Below, piece by piece: positions 22,789 to 29,907 of a DNA stretch of 35,494 nt. A program made the position numbers and the translations under genes. Each line of letters begins with the position of its first letter. The first letter of the stretch is position 1. The stretch is from positions 1 to 35,494 of IMG/VR virus record IMGVR_UViG_3300036859_000403; one strand, given 5' to 3'. Under the pieces are notes generated by a model that searched no databases, had not been told where the DNA came from, and saw nothing but the letters and a program-made list of their open reading frames with translations. Source of the DNA: a virus.

Positions 22789-23038
22789 TCGCACCCCACG
22801 CGTCGATGGCCTCCTTGAGCAGCGCGCGGGGATCTAGCTCAAGGTAGTCGGCGTAGGCGCTCACGATGACCCCCACATTGTGGGGGTTACGGGGCCATCC
22901 CTCGGCCCTCTCGAAGCGGGCGATCGTGGACTGGTCGACGTCGGCCAGGCTGGCGATGTGGACCTGCTTGACGTCTGCGTCCTTGCGCGCTTTCCGGCAG
23001 ACCGCGGCGATGGCCTGCAAGAGGGGGTCGGCTGGCAC
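22655..23038 (-). CDS. XRE-family repressor (CI-like)
   Basis: A reverse-strand DNA-binding protein of about 127 residues from GTG 23038. The HTH reads QVHIASLADVDQSTIARFER, followed by a helix-rich segment (IVSAYADYLELDPRALLKEA). Such repressors keep the lytic genes off in the lysogen. An in-frame ATG at 23104 exists, but it lies upstream of the best promoter, so the GTG (or TTG at 23047) is preferred; no clear ribosome site is seen. The C-terminal 30 residues are low complexity (RRRSRSPALGG). It is divergent from the Cro-like gene, forming the switch. Confidence 0.8.
   Translation of the reverse strand: MPADPLLQAIAAVCRKARKDADVKQVHIASLADVDQSTIARFERAEGWPRNPHNVGVIVSAYADYLELDPRALLKEAIDAWGATIPQAADPRDVAGQAAQEAAQRRRSRSPALGGSASSRPRKAQGA
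22869..22887. repeat. Perfect 8-bp inverted repeat inside repressor gene
   Basis: ACCCCCAC (22869-22876) and GTGGGGGT (22880-22887) flank ATT, making a perfect 19-bp dyad within codons for NPHNVGVI of the reverse repressor. It may be an intragenic operator, an RNA hairpin or coincidence of coding constraint. Confidence 0.7.
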
Positions 23039-23090
23039 GGGGCGCAAGGTAGTAGGGCCGTCATGCCCCCCGCTGGCTCTGGCTGCGTAC

Positions 23091-23120
23091 AAAATACTTC
23101 GCAATTTGGATGCATGTGAA
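23091..23120 (-). promoter_or_regulatory. Candidate repressor promoter in switch region
   Basis: On the reverse strand, TTCACA (plus 23115-23120) is followed after 18 bases by TATTTT (plus 23091-23096). It sits in the locally AT-rich region (about 23088-23125) between repressor and Cro-like genes. Transcription would begin near 23084, upstream of the chosen GTG. Operators are not resolved; GCAAT occurs twice nearby at 23101 and 23130. Confidence 0.4.
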
Positions 23121-23152
23121 TGAGTGCCTGCAATCGGCGCCGGTAGTCTGTC

Positions 23153-23392
23153 GTGGCAGTGATTACAACGCAGTCAGTGCATATAGGGAACCGCCTTCGA
23201 GAGCTCCGCCTGGCCCACGGCCTCAAGCTCTACGAGGTCTCAGCTCTCGTCGGCCGCAGCGAAACGGTCATCGGTCGCTACGAGAGGGGGCAGACACGGG
23301 TACCTGATGACGCCAAGCTGGCGCTCGCGCGCCACTACGGCGTGAGCGTCGATCACCTGATGGGCTGGGACCGCGAGGAGATCGTTGCGTGA
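23153..23392 (+). CDS. Cro-like XRE-family regulator
   Basis: A 79-residue protein that is essentially one XRE helix-turn-helix domain: IGNRLRELRLAHGLKLYEVS, ALVGRSETVIGRYERGQTRV, then DAKLALARHYGVSVDHLMGW. It is transcribed away from the reverse repressor and starts the forward early operon, matching a Cro role. The GTG at 23153 lacks a clear ribosome site, so leaderless translation is possible; a second GTG at 23159 is an alternative. It overlaps the methyltransferase gene by GTGA. Confidence 0.85.
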   Translation: MAVITTQSVHIGNRLRELRLAHGLKLYEVSALVGRSETVIGRYERGQTRVPDDAKLALARHYGVSVDHLMGWDREEIVA

Positions 23393-24354
23393 GCGCGGCG
23401 GCGCTCGTTCCTGCCGCTGAGGCGCGCTCGGTCGTTGCGCTCGACGAGGCGAGGGCCGCCATCGCCGTCGCGCGGCAGACTGGCGACGCGGGGGCGCTTC
23501 GCGAGTGGCGTGACCGCGCCGCCGCCGTCCAGCACTACGCCCGGATGCGCGACGACGGCAGGCACGCGGCGAACGAGGCGGGGGAAATCAAGGTTCGCGC
23601 TGAACGGGCGCTGGGGCAGCTCGACGCCGAAGGACGGCAGCACGGCGGGAGTCGCAAGCAAGATGGGGGTGCCCCCATCTTGACCGTAGAGGGCCACACT
23701 CGCGCCGCGTGGCGCAAGCTGGGCGCGCTCGACGAACCCGAGTTCGAAGCGCTCGTCGAGCGGGCGCGCGAGGACCAGAACGCGGGTGTGAGCACCGCGA
23801 GTCTCGTGCGGCTCGTGCGCGCCGCGGCCGTCGCTCCACCCCCGGTCACGCTCGCGCCGCTGCCCGAAGGGGCCTTCCGGGTCATCGCGGCCGATCCGCC
23901 GTGGCAGTACGACAACAAGGCGACGCGTGGCGCCGCCGAGGACCACTACTCGACTATGACGATCGAGGAACTCTGCGCCCTCGACGTCATCGACCGGGCC
24001 GCCGACGACGCGCACCTTTATCTGTGGACGACGAATGGGTTCCTGCGCGAATCGTTCGACGTCCTCGACGCCTGGGGGTTCTCCTACAAGACGTGCCTGA
24101 CGTGGGTGAAGCCGCAGATGGGCCTGGGGAACTACTTCCGCTCGTCCACCGAGCACGTCCTGTTCGGTGTCCGGGGGAAGCTGGCGACCGCCGACCGGGC
24201 GCTGATGAACTGGTTCCAGGCACCGCGCGGACGCCACTCTAAGAAGCCCGACAGCTTCTACGACCTCGTGGAACGCGCGAGCCCGGGACCGTACCTCGAA
24301 CTGTTCGCGCGCCGTCGCAGGTTCGGCTGGGAGCACTGGGGCGTCGAGGCGTGA
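23389..24354 (+). CDS. MT-A70-type DNA adenine methyltransferase
   Basis: A 321-residue protein in two parts. Residues 1-110 are a helical domain (YARMRDDGRHAANEAGEIKV, AERALGQLDAEGR) often fused to phage MT-A70 enzymes. Residues about 160-320 are an MT-A70-type methyltransferase, with the catalytic DPPW motif in VIAADPPWQYDNKA near 164-177, DAHLYLWTTNGFL, TCLTWVKPQMGLGNYFRSST, and PGPYLELFARRRRFGWEHWG. It probably methylates adenine in phage DNA to resist restriction, or in regulation. It is coupled to the next nuclease gene by GTGA. Confidence 0.92.
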   Translation: MSAAALVPAAEARSVVALDEARAAIAVARQTGDAGALREWRDRAAAVQHYARMRDDGRHAANEAGEIKVRAERALGQLDAEGRQHGGSRKQDGGAPILTVEGHTRAAWRKLGALDEPEFEALVERAREDQNAGVSTASLVRLVRAAAVAPPPVTLAPLPEGAFRVIAADPPWQYDNKATRGAAEDHYSTMTIEELCALDVIDRAADDAHLYLWTTNGFLRESFDVLDAWGFSYKTCLTWVKPQMGLGNYFRSSTEHVLFGVRGKLATADRALMNWFQAPRGRHSKKPDSFYDLVERASPGPYLELFARRRRFGWEHWGVEA

Positions 24355-24917
24355 GCAGGTTCACGGACTCGTACGAGTGGCATGACGGCATCAATTGCGA
24401 ACGCAAGCTCGAAAGCTGGCTGCTCTCCAAGGGCAACATCACCGCTCGCGTGCGTCATGGAGGTTCCCTCGCCCCCACCCTTCGAGCCTGGGAGCGAGAG
24501 ATCGTTCTGCCCGATCTTCAGGTGATGCGACCGGGGGAATCTGCCGTCTGGCTGGAGGTGAAGTACAAGTCGACGTGCGGCTGGTTGGAGCATCGCAACA
24601 TCCGCACCACAGGCGTGGACCGTCCGAACTGGGTGCACTACTGCGAAGTCGAAAGACTGACCGGCTATCCGGTCTGGATCGCGTTCTGCCATCGCGAGCA
24701 AGACGACGTGCGCCTTGCGCGAGCGTCTGATGACAAGGGGTTCCCCGGCGTCGGCGCTGGGAGCGGAATGCGCTACTGGTCGTGGGACGAGCTGCGGTCC
24801 ATCGCGACGTTCACGGAGATCATGGACAGCCCTACCCGGTACACGACGGCAGCAGAGACGCCACTGTTCGCGCCCATAAGTGATGCGCCATCCCTGCCCG
24901 GATTGGAGGCCGCATGA
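24351..24917 (+). CDS. PD-(D/E)XK-type nuclease
   Basis: A 188-residue protein with a likely PD-(D/E)XK active site: ERKLESWLLSKGN helix, then LPDLQVMRPGESAVWLEVKY, where the Asp of LPDLQ and the Glu and Lys of LEVK fit the motif. Later strands (YPVWIAFCHREQDDVRL) complete the fold. It starts at GTG in a 4-base overlap with the methyltransferase, so it could be a recombination nuclease working with the RecT-like protein, or, less likely, a restriction partner of the methyltransferase. Family by motif; specific role open. Confidence 0.75.
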   Translation: MSRFTDSYEWHDGINCERKLESWLLSKGNITARVRHGGSLAPTLRAWEREIVLPDLQVMRPGESAVWLEVKYKSTCGWLEHRNIRTTGVDRPNWVHYCEVERLTGYPVWIAFCHREQDDVRLARASDDKGFPGVGAGSGMRYWSWDELRSIATFTEIMDSPTRYTTAAETPLFAPISDAPSLPGLEAA

Positions 24918-25222
24918 CCGTCCTGCTCATCGGCCTCGGCTTCTACCTAACGGCCCTCGGGCTCGGGGCCCTGCTCGCCCTCGTCGTCGCGGTGTTGGAC
25001 CGCCGCGACCGGCGCCGCGCACGCCGCCACGGCCAGGCGCCGACGACGAACTCCGCCGCCAGCTACGGGACGAGCGCGCTCGTGTTCCCGTTCGACTGGC
25101 AGATCCCGGAATGGGAGAACGCCAGCGGCGGCCGCCGGCGCGGCGACGGCCCGCCCTGCCCGGTCGTCTCGTTGCGTGAGTACCGAGCCCGTCGCCGGGC
25201 GTCCGGAGGGTCAGCGGCATGA
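24914..25222 (+). CDS. Small membrane protein in early operon
   Basis: A 102-residue protein with one N-terminal membrane helix (LLIGLGFYLTALGLGALLAL) followed by a very basic stretch (RRDRRRARRHG) and a polar C terminus containing FPFDWQIPEWEN. The basic flank suggests the C terminus is cytoplasmic. It overlaps both neighbours by ATGA. No family is recognised. Confidence 0.65.
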   Translation: MTVLLIGLGFYLTALGLGALLALVVAVLDRRDRRRARRHGQAPTTNSAASYGTSALVFPFDWQIPEWENASGGRRRGDGPPCPVVSLREYRARRRASGGSAA

Positions 25223-25410
25223 GCCGGGTGCTCGCTCTCGCGTTCGACCAGCTCAAGCGCCTCGACCCCGAGCCCCACCACCTCGTGCGCGCCCTGCAGT
25301 GGTGGTGCACCGGCCACGCCCTCGCGTCGGCCGACAGCGAGGAGCTGATGGCGCTCGCTGACCGGATGCGCGTCGACGCCATCGCCCTCGCCGAGGAGTT
25401 CTGCGGATGA
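25219..25410 (+). CDS. Hypothetical 63-residue protein
   Basis: A small helical protein (FDQLKRLDPEPHHLVRALQW, ELMALADRMRVDAIALAEEF) in the coupled early operon with ATGA overlaps on both sides. The two helices and conserved WWCTGHALAS loop look like a compact bundle. No family is recognised. Confidence 0.65.
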   Translation: MSRVLALAFDQLKRLDPEPHHLVRALQWWCTGHALASADSEELMALADRMRVDAIALAEEFCG

Positions 25411-26072
25411 CCGATCTGATCGTCCGCCCCGACCAGCAGGTGTCGGTGATGTCCAACGACGAGATCGACCGGACCTACCGGATCGCCAAGGCGCTGCACA
25501 TGAGCGGCATGTTCAAGGACGTCCAGAAGGCCGAGCAGGCGTTCGCCAAGATGCTGCTCGGCCGCGACCTCGGACTGTCGCCCACCCAGGCGCTGACGTC
25601 GATCCACGTCGTCGAGGGCAAGCCAGAGCTGTCGGCGAACCTGCAGGCCGCGCTGATGCGCCAGTACCGCAGTCCGGAAGGCGACCGTTACGACTTCCGC
25701 GTCCACCAGCTCGACCCTGAGGGGTGCGTGCTGCGGTTCCTGCGCGTCACCCGCGACGGCCAGGTCACCGACCTCGGGGTCTCGGAGTTCTCGATCAAGG
25801 ACGCGCAGGCCGCTGGCCTGGCCGCGCGGGACACGTGGAAGAAGTACGCGCGCAACATGCTCTTCAGCCGCGCGTTGAGCAACGGCGTGGCGTGGTTCAC
25901 CCCGGAGGTCACCTACGGGGTGCGGGTGTACGCCGAGGGCGAACTGTCCGGCCACGATCCGGACGGTCCGCAGGAGCTGCCGGCCGTCGACGACGAGCAG
26001 CCAGCCGTCGCCACCGACATCCCGTGGGACGAGGGGTACGTCCCTCCGGACGCCGTCGAGGTAGCGCAGTGA
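25407..26072 (+). CDS. RecT-like single-strand annealing protein
   Basis: A 221-residue protein of a RecT-like family common in actinophages. Features are MLLGRDLGLSPTQALTSIHV, GKPELSANLQAALMRQY, and KDAQAAGLAARDTWKKYARN followed by MLFSRALSNGVAWFTPEVTY, which parallels the RecT pattern (K-YP--ML-WRA--). Such proteins anneal single strands in homologous recombination. The PD-(D/E)XK nuclease two genes upstream may supply strand resection. The C terminus is acidic. Start at ATG in an ATGA overlap. Confidence 0.8.
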   Translation: MTDLIVRPDQQVSVMSNDEIDRTYRIAKALHMSGMFKDVQKAEQAFAKMLLGRDLGLSPTQALTSIHVVEGKPELSANLQAALMRQYRSPEGDRYDFRVHQLDPEGCVLRFLRVTRDGQVTDLGVSEFSIKDAQAAGLAARDTWKKYARNMLFSRALSNGVAWFTPEVTYGVRVYAEGELSGHDPDGPQELPAVDDEQPAVATDIPWDEGYVPPDAVEVAQ

Positions 26073-26572
26073 GCGGCCTGCCCGCCATCCTCGAGGCCGG
26101 CCAGGTCGTCGAACCCGGCACCGGGGAGCTCGTCGCGCTGCGCGACGCGTCCGACCGGGCGCTCGTCGTCGCCGCCGAACAGATCACCGCATTGGACGCC
26201 GAGGTGTTCGCGCGCAAGCGCGGGCTGGCCGCCGAGCTGCGCGACCGCCACGGCGTCGGGACCGTCAACACTGCTGGCTACCGGTTCACGATCGCCGAGT
26301 CGCAGTCGTGGTCCAAGGGCGCCACGGCGCAGGCGCTCGAGCGGCTTCTGGCCGCGGGCGCCATCACTGAAGCGGACGCGAACCGCGCCATGCCCGCCAG
26401 GCCGACGCCCGATCCGCGCGCACTCAAGGCACTCGCCGGCCGGCTCACCGTCAGCGACCCCGACGCCGCGCGCGTGCTCGCCAGCGCATGCACCATCTCG
26501 CCGCCGAGCCTACGAGGGATCGAGCCGACCGCCGTCGACGAGGAACGCGACCGCAGCCCCGCGCAGCCATGA
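26069..26572 (+). CDS. Hypothetical recombination-region protein
   Basis: A 167-residue protein starting at GTG in a 4-base overlap with the RecT-like gene. A helical region (LVVAAEQITALDAEVFARKR, GLAAELRDRHGVGTV) is followed by a beta-type FTIAESQSWSKG and further helices. Its size, helical start and place beside RecT suggest a host-nuclease inhibitor or nuclease partner, in the way of Gp157 or Gam, but there is no clear signature. Treated as unknown. Confidence 0.65.
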   Translation: MSGLPAILEAGQVVEPGTGELVALRDASDRALVVAAEQITALDAEVFARKRGLAAELRDRHGVGTVNTAGYRFTIAESQSWSKGATAQALERLLAAGAITEADANRAMPARPTPDPRALKALAGRLTVSDPDAARVLASACTISPPSLRGIEPTAVDEERDRSPAQP

Positions 26573-26844
26573 GCGACGCGTGCCGGTCATGCGGCGCCCC
26601 GATCCGGTGGGTGCTCACCGCGACCGGGCAGCGCCTACCCCTCGACGCCACCCCGGATCGCCAGCGTGGCAACGTGCTCATCTGCGACACCCCCGCGCTC
26701 GCGCGCGCCTACGCCGTCCCGCCGGGCCACGCGGTCGTCCTATCCGCCGGGGCCGCCGCCGGTCGGCGGCTCGCCGGGCTCGAGCTGCACCTATCGCACT
26801 TCGCGACATGCGCGTCTGCGGCGCAGCACCGGAGGAAGCGATGA
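26569..26844 (+). CDS. Zinc-finger protein of RusA operon
   Basis: A 91-residue protein with CRSCGAPIRWVLTATGQRLP near the start and a C-terminal LHLSHFATCASAAQH, together fitting a treble-clef-type site made of CxxC plus HxxxC. The GQRLPLDATPD segment is typical of small zinc-finger proteins beside RusA in actinophages. Possible DNA-binding helper; the role is not established. It overlaps the RusA gene by ATGA. Confidence 0.75.
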   Translation: MSDACRSCGAPIRWVLTATGQRLPLDATPDRQRGNVLICDTPALARAYAVPPGHAVVLSAGAAAGRRLAGLELHLSHFATCASAAQHRRKR

Positions 26845-27317
26845 CAGTCCTCGTCGTCGGCCAGGACAGCCCCACCGACACCGTCATCGTGTTCACTGTG
26901 CTCGGGCGCGCGCAGCCCGCCGGCAGCAAGCGCGCCTACGTCAACCCGCACACCGGCCGCGCCAACATCGTCGATGCCGCCAAGGGGTCGCGGCCATGGA
27001 AGCAGCAGGTCGCGGGCGCAGCGCTCGAGCACCGCAACGGCGGCCTGCTCACGGGCGCGCTCGAGCTGCACCTGGCGTTCTTCGTCTCCAGGCCGAAGAG
27101 CCACTATGGCACCGGCCGCAACGCCGGCGTGGTGAAGCCATCAGCGCCGGCGTTCCCCACAGCCAAGCCGGACGTCACCAAGCTCGTCCGCGCCGCTGAA
27201 GACGCGCTCACGGGCGTGCTGTGGCGCGACGACGCGCAGGTTGTCCGTCAGCTGGCCAGCAAGGAGTACGGCGACCCGGAGCGCGTCGAGATCCGCATCC
27301 AGGAGAGGGCCGCGTGA
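26841..27317 (+). CDS. rusA: RusA-family Holliday junction resolvase
   Basis: A 158-residue protein with VLGRAQPAGSKRAYVNPHTG at the start and KPDVTKLVRAAEDALTGVLW followed by RDDAQVVRQLASKEYG. The conserved acidic residues of the RusA active site are present in KPD, AED and RDD. RusA cuts branched DNA at recombination junctions. It lies among recombination and replication genes. Length is normal for phage RusA (120-160 residues). Confidence 0.9.
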   Translation: MTVLVVGQDSPTDTVIVFTVLGRAQPAGSKRAYVNPHTGRANIVDAAKGSRPWKQQVAGAALEHRNGGLLTGALELHLAFFVSRPKSHYGTGRNAGVVKPSAPAFPTAKPDVTKLVRAAEDALTGVLWRDDAQVVRQLASKEYGDPERVEIRIQERAA

Positions 27318-27955
27318 TGGATCCCCAAGACGCTGAGGAATACACGCAGGCGCTCGGCCAGGTCGTTGCGGGGAGCTGGCGACAGGTCGCGCTGGGGAAG
27401 CGTCTCGGCGTTCCCCAGGCCCTCGGGATCACGACCGAGGAGTGGGTGCAAGACCGCCTCGGCGGCTATGTGCGCCTGAGCATCCCCGAGCGCCGAGAGG
27501 CGGTCGCCGAACTCACCGAGGAGGGCATGTCGACCCGCGAGATCGGCGACGTGCTCGGAGTCGACAACGCGACCGTCCATCGTGATCAACACGCCGTTGC
27601 AGATGCAACACCCGAGCCCGAGCAGGCCGCTATGGAGGCGACGCTCAACGAGGTCCCTGTTGCAGATGCAACACCCGAGTCTGAGCCGCTGGCTCCCGCG
27701 GTGGATATCCAGGACACGGATCTCGGGCGCCTCGCCGGCGAGTCGCCCAATGTACGTCAGGCGCGCGCCGCCAAGGAGTTCGCCAAGGCCGTCGCCGCTA
27801 CTACGGCGCTGGGACCCCAGCTCGATCACGTCGTCACGTCGATCCTCGCGGTCGACGGCAAGCACAGCCTCGAGTCCGCCGAGAACTGCATTCGCATCTG
27901 GAACACGGTCGCGGCGACGCTGGCCGAAGCCCAAACCCTGAGGAGGGTGAAATGA
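27317..27955 (+). CDS. HTH regulator, ParB/resolvase-HTH-like
   Basis: A 212-residue protein with an HTH near residues 55-95: RLSIPERREAVAELTEEGMS then TREIGDVLGVDNATVHRDQH. This pattern occurs in ParB-like and phage regulator proteins. After it is a repeat: VADATPEPE and VADATPESE, 21 residues apart, followed by a helical C terminus (AKAVAATTALGPQLDHVVTS). The ATG at 27317 follows AGGAGAGG; a GTG at 27314 is possible. The repeats' DNA holds two copies of a 14-bp palindrome. It may bind DNA near itself; function is inferred. Confidence 0.75.
   Translation: MDPQDAEEYTQALGQVVAGSWRQVALGKRLGVPQALGITTEEWVQDRLGGYVRLSIPERREAVAELTEEGMSTREIGDVLGVDNATVHRDQHAVADATPEPEQAAMEATLNEVPVADATPESEPLAPAVDIQDTDLGRLAGESPNVRQARAAKEFAKAVAATTALGPQLDHVVTSILAVDGKHSLESAENCIRIWNTVAATLAEAQTLRRVK
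27596..27679. repeat. Two 21-bp direct repeats holding a 14-bp palindrome
   Basis: The same 21 bases occur at 27596-27616 and 27659-27679. Each starts with GTTGCAGATGCAAC, in which GTTGCA and TGCAAC are exact reverse complements around GA. The copies are 63 bp (21 codons, six helical turns) apart and lie in the coding sequence of the HTH protein. Confidence 0.85.
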
Positions 27956-28425
27956 CAGGACGGCGAGCGCTCGCGGCAGCCCGCGAACGGATGCGCAGCC
28001 TACGTACCACGTACCCGACGTTTACCCCGGACGCAGTTATTGCCCACTGGATGGATGTCGCCAGTGGCGATGAGCGCACGGCTACGTTGCGTTATGGCGC
28101 CGATCGACTCTTCGGTGAGGTGGAGCGCAGGCCGCACGGCGTCGCGCGTCTGCGCGCCGGCGAACGTGCGACCACCGCCGAAGGCGTCCAGCTGAGCATC
28201 CCTTTCCGGGAGATGACGTTCTCGCAGGCCGACGCTGCGGTCGCCCGCCGCAGGGACCACGCCTTTGGCGAACTCGAGGAGGCGCGGTTCCTCGCGGATG
28301 TCATTGCGATCGCCAAGCAGCGGTGTCTGGAACGTGGGTTGCAGCCGCACGAGACGGAGCTCGCGATCGGCGATTTCATCGACGAGGACGAGATCGCGTC
28401 GATGCGGCGCAGCGCTGCGGCCTAG
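27952..28425 (+). CDS. Hypothetical 157-residue early protein
   Basis: Starts in an ATGA overlap with the HTH regulator. It has helices (ARERMRSLRTTYPTFTPDAV, ITHWMD-type segment, then RDHAFGELEEARFLADVIAI) and an acidic C terminus. It precedes the DnaD-like replication gene by six bases, which suggests a replication or regulatory role. No family is recognised. Confidence 0.65.
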   Translation: MTGRRALAAARERMRSLRTTYPTFTPDAVIAHWMDVASGDERTATLRYGADRLFGEVERRPHGVARLRAGERATTAEGVQLSIPFREMTFSQADAAVARRRDHAFGELEEARFLADVIAIAKQRCLERGLQPHETELAIGDFIDEDEIASMRRSAAA

Positions 28426-28431
28426 GCCGGC

Positions 28432-28962
28432 ATGACCGACGGCCGCACCGTCTGGCTGGCGAAGGACAGCGCCTGGTGGCGACGGGAGCGGATCGTGGAA
28501 CTCGGCGAACGGTTCGGCCCCGCCGGCCCGGCGGTCGTGGACTGGCTGGCGTGCGAAGCCAAGGCGCAGAACGACGGGGGAGAGGTGAAGGCCGGCTACC
28601 GGACGCTGGCGCGCGGCTGCTTCCTCAAGGACGCCAAGGAGGCCCAGCGGATCGTGGAGCACGCCGTCGAGATCGGCGCGCTCGACGAGCTCGAGGACAG
28701 CGGGAAGCGGACGTTCACCTGCCGCGTGTCCGGGTGGCACTCGGAGCAGGAGCGCGCTCGGAGCGCTGAAAGACAGGCCGCTTGGCGCGGTCGCGGCGTT
28801 ACGGACCGTTACGGCGTAACGGGCCGTAACGCCGCGTCACGCGCTGCAGAGAAATGTCCCCCTACAGGACAGGACAGAACAGTTAACTCAAGCCTTAGTT
28901 CTACTTCGGAGCCTAGTGCGCGCGCGAGCGTAGAACGGGGAGAGAGGGAGGAGGTCTCGTGA
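28432..28962 (+). CDS. Replication initiation protein, DnaD/Lin1244-like
   Basis: A 176-residue protein with an N-terminal winged-helix-like domain (WLAKDSAWWRRERIVELGER, FGPAGPAVVDWLACEAKAQN, GYRTLARGCFLKDAKEAQ) resembling the phage replisome-organiser/DnaD-type N domain. After residue 115 the chain is low complexity and rich in R, S and A, encoded by the repeat-dense DNA described separately. In lambda and related phages the initiator gene contains the origin. The gene ends in a GTGA overlap with the next gene. The family call is by pattern. Confidence 0.65.
   Translation: MTDGRTVWLAKDSAWWRRERIVELGERFGPAGPAVVDWLACEAKAQNDGGEVKAGYRTLARGCFLKDAKEAQRIVEHAVEIGALDELEDSGKRTFTCRVSGWHSEQERARSAERQAAWRGRGVTDRYGVTGRNAASRAAEKCPPTGQDRTVNSSLSSTSEPSARASVERGEREEVS
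28795..28912. other. Candidate phage replication origin (iterons plus AT-richer DNA)
   Basis: Bases 28795-28833 form a 39-bp near-perfect dyad made of two CGTTACGG-type elements and two inverted copies (CGTAACGG). It is followed by tandem ACAGG-type units at 28864-28882 and a stretch (28871-28910) of about 57% A+T with the palindrome AGTTAACT at 28881-28888, in a genome of clearly higher GC. All lie inside the replication initiator gene. Confidence 0.55.
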
Positions 28963-29294
28963 ATGGGTACGCGGTCCAGGACGCCTGGGTGAAGTACGCC
29001 CAGGAGCAGCGCGACAAGGACGGACGCCGACAGCAGGAGGCGTCCAGGCAGTGGGACGCCCGGTGGCACTCAGCCGGCGACTGGTGCGCCGAGCACCTGC
29101 CTGACCTCATCGACCGGACGACGGGCGTGTCGTGCGGGTTCGCCGTGGGCGCCGCGCTACGCCTGCGCAGCGAGCTCGGGCGCACGCCGACGGCGGATGA
29201 GGTGCGCCGCCGTCGCCGGGAGTGGATGCGCCGCCTCGACCTGGATCCGCGCAGCAACGTCCGGCCCGCGATGACCGCGGAACAGCTGCCGTGA
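28959..29294 (+). CDS. Hypothetical 111-residue replication-region protein
   Basis: Starts at GTG after GGGAGGAGG (28946-28954) in a 4-base overlap with the initiator gene. It is highly charged and helical (WVKYAQEQRDKDGRRQQEAS, VGAALRLRSELGRTPTADEV, then RRRREWMRRLDLDP). A helicase-loader role would fit the position, but no Walker motif is present, so none is claimed. Confidence 0.65.
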   Translation: MNGYAVQDAWVKYAQEQRDKDGRRQQEASRQWDARWHSAGDWCAEHLPDLIDRTTGVSCGFAVGAALRLRSELGRTPTADEVRRRRREWMRRLDLDPRSNVRPAMTAEQLP

Positions 29295-29440
29295 CGCGGG
29301 AACCACGGCTGCTACGGCGCGCGCAGGATCGCCTCTGGCGGTCCACCATCTTCGTGCTGCTCTGGCAGCTTCGCCGTGTCCATGAAGATCGGCGGGTACT
29401 CAAGCTGCGCGTCCGAGAGCTGGAAGGCCGACGCTCGTGA
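29291..29440 (+). CDS. Hypothetical 49-residue basic protein
   Basis: Starts at GTG in a GTGA overlap. It is very basic and helical (LLRRAQDRLWRSTIFVLLWQ then LRRVHEDRRVLKLRVRELEG). The hydrophobic centre could be a membrane helix or a coiled-coil core. It is the last gene of the forward early chain before the reverse gene. No family is recognised. Confidence 0.55.
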   Translation: MTREPRLLRRAQDRLWRSTIFVLLWQLRRVHEDRRVLKLRVRELEGRRS

Positions 29441-29463
29441 TGCGGGAGACCGGGGAGCGAGTC

Positions 29464-29907
29464 CTATGCGGCGATCTGGAGCTGCTGGGCTTGAACGACC
29501 TCGAACGCTGCGCGTCCGCGCGGCACCTCGTCGATCATGCCGATGAAGGTGTAGCTGCCCTCGGACGGGAACTCGGGACTTGCCCCGATTGCCATGACCA
29601 GGCGTTGGCTCGCGCCAGGTTTCAGGTCGGCAGGCCGGCCGGTGTTCATGTTGATCCGCAACGTCTCGCCGATGGCCTGTCCGTCGCTGGTCACGAGCTC
29701 GAAGCCGAACACGAATTTCCGGTTGGTCAGGCTATAGGGGACGCTGATGCCGGCGGCGATGTAGAACGGCTCGGCGGGATGGCCGGGGAGCTCGGGGACC
29801 GCGATGCGGTTCCAGGCGCCACCGAGCATGTAGAGCTTGCCGCCGATCGCTTCTGCGCGGTCGGCGAGGATGAGGAAATCGAAGTCGATGCGGTCGGGGT
29901 CTTGCAT
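29464..29907 (-). CDS. DUF6941-like protein, reverse
   Basis: A 147-residue beta-rich protein beginning MQDPDRIDFDFLILADRAEA, with IGGKLYMLGGAWNRIAVPEL, FVFGFELVTSDGQAIGETLR and GMIDEVPRGRAAFEVVQAQ. This matches my memory of the DUF6941 family found in actinobacteria, with no known function. It is read on the reverse strand with GGGAGG at about 29914-29919. Its promoter and a palindromic operator lie between it and the BrnT-like gene. An accessory, lysogen-expressed role is possible but inferred. Confidence 0.75.
   Translation of the reverse strand: MQDPDRIDFDFLILADRAEAIGGKLYMLGGAWNRIAVPELPGHPAEPFYIAAGISVPYSLTNRKFVFGFELVTSDGQAIGETLRINMNTGRPADLKPGASQRLVMAIGASPEFPSEGSYTFIGMIDEVPRGRAAFEVVQAQQLQIAA

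Noticed and set aside
24351-24917. Restriction enzyme partner of the MT-A70 methyltransferase
   Set aside because: The genes are adjacent, but position in the recombination operon favours a repair or recombination nuclease; kept only as an alternative.
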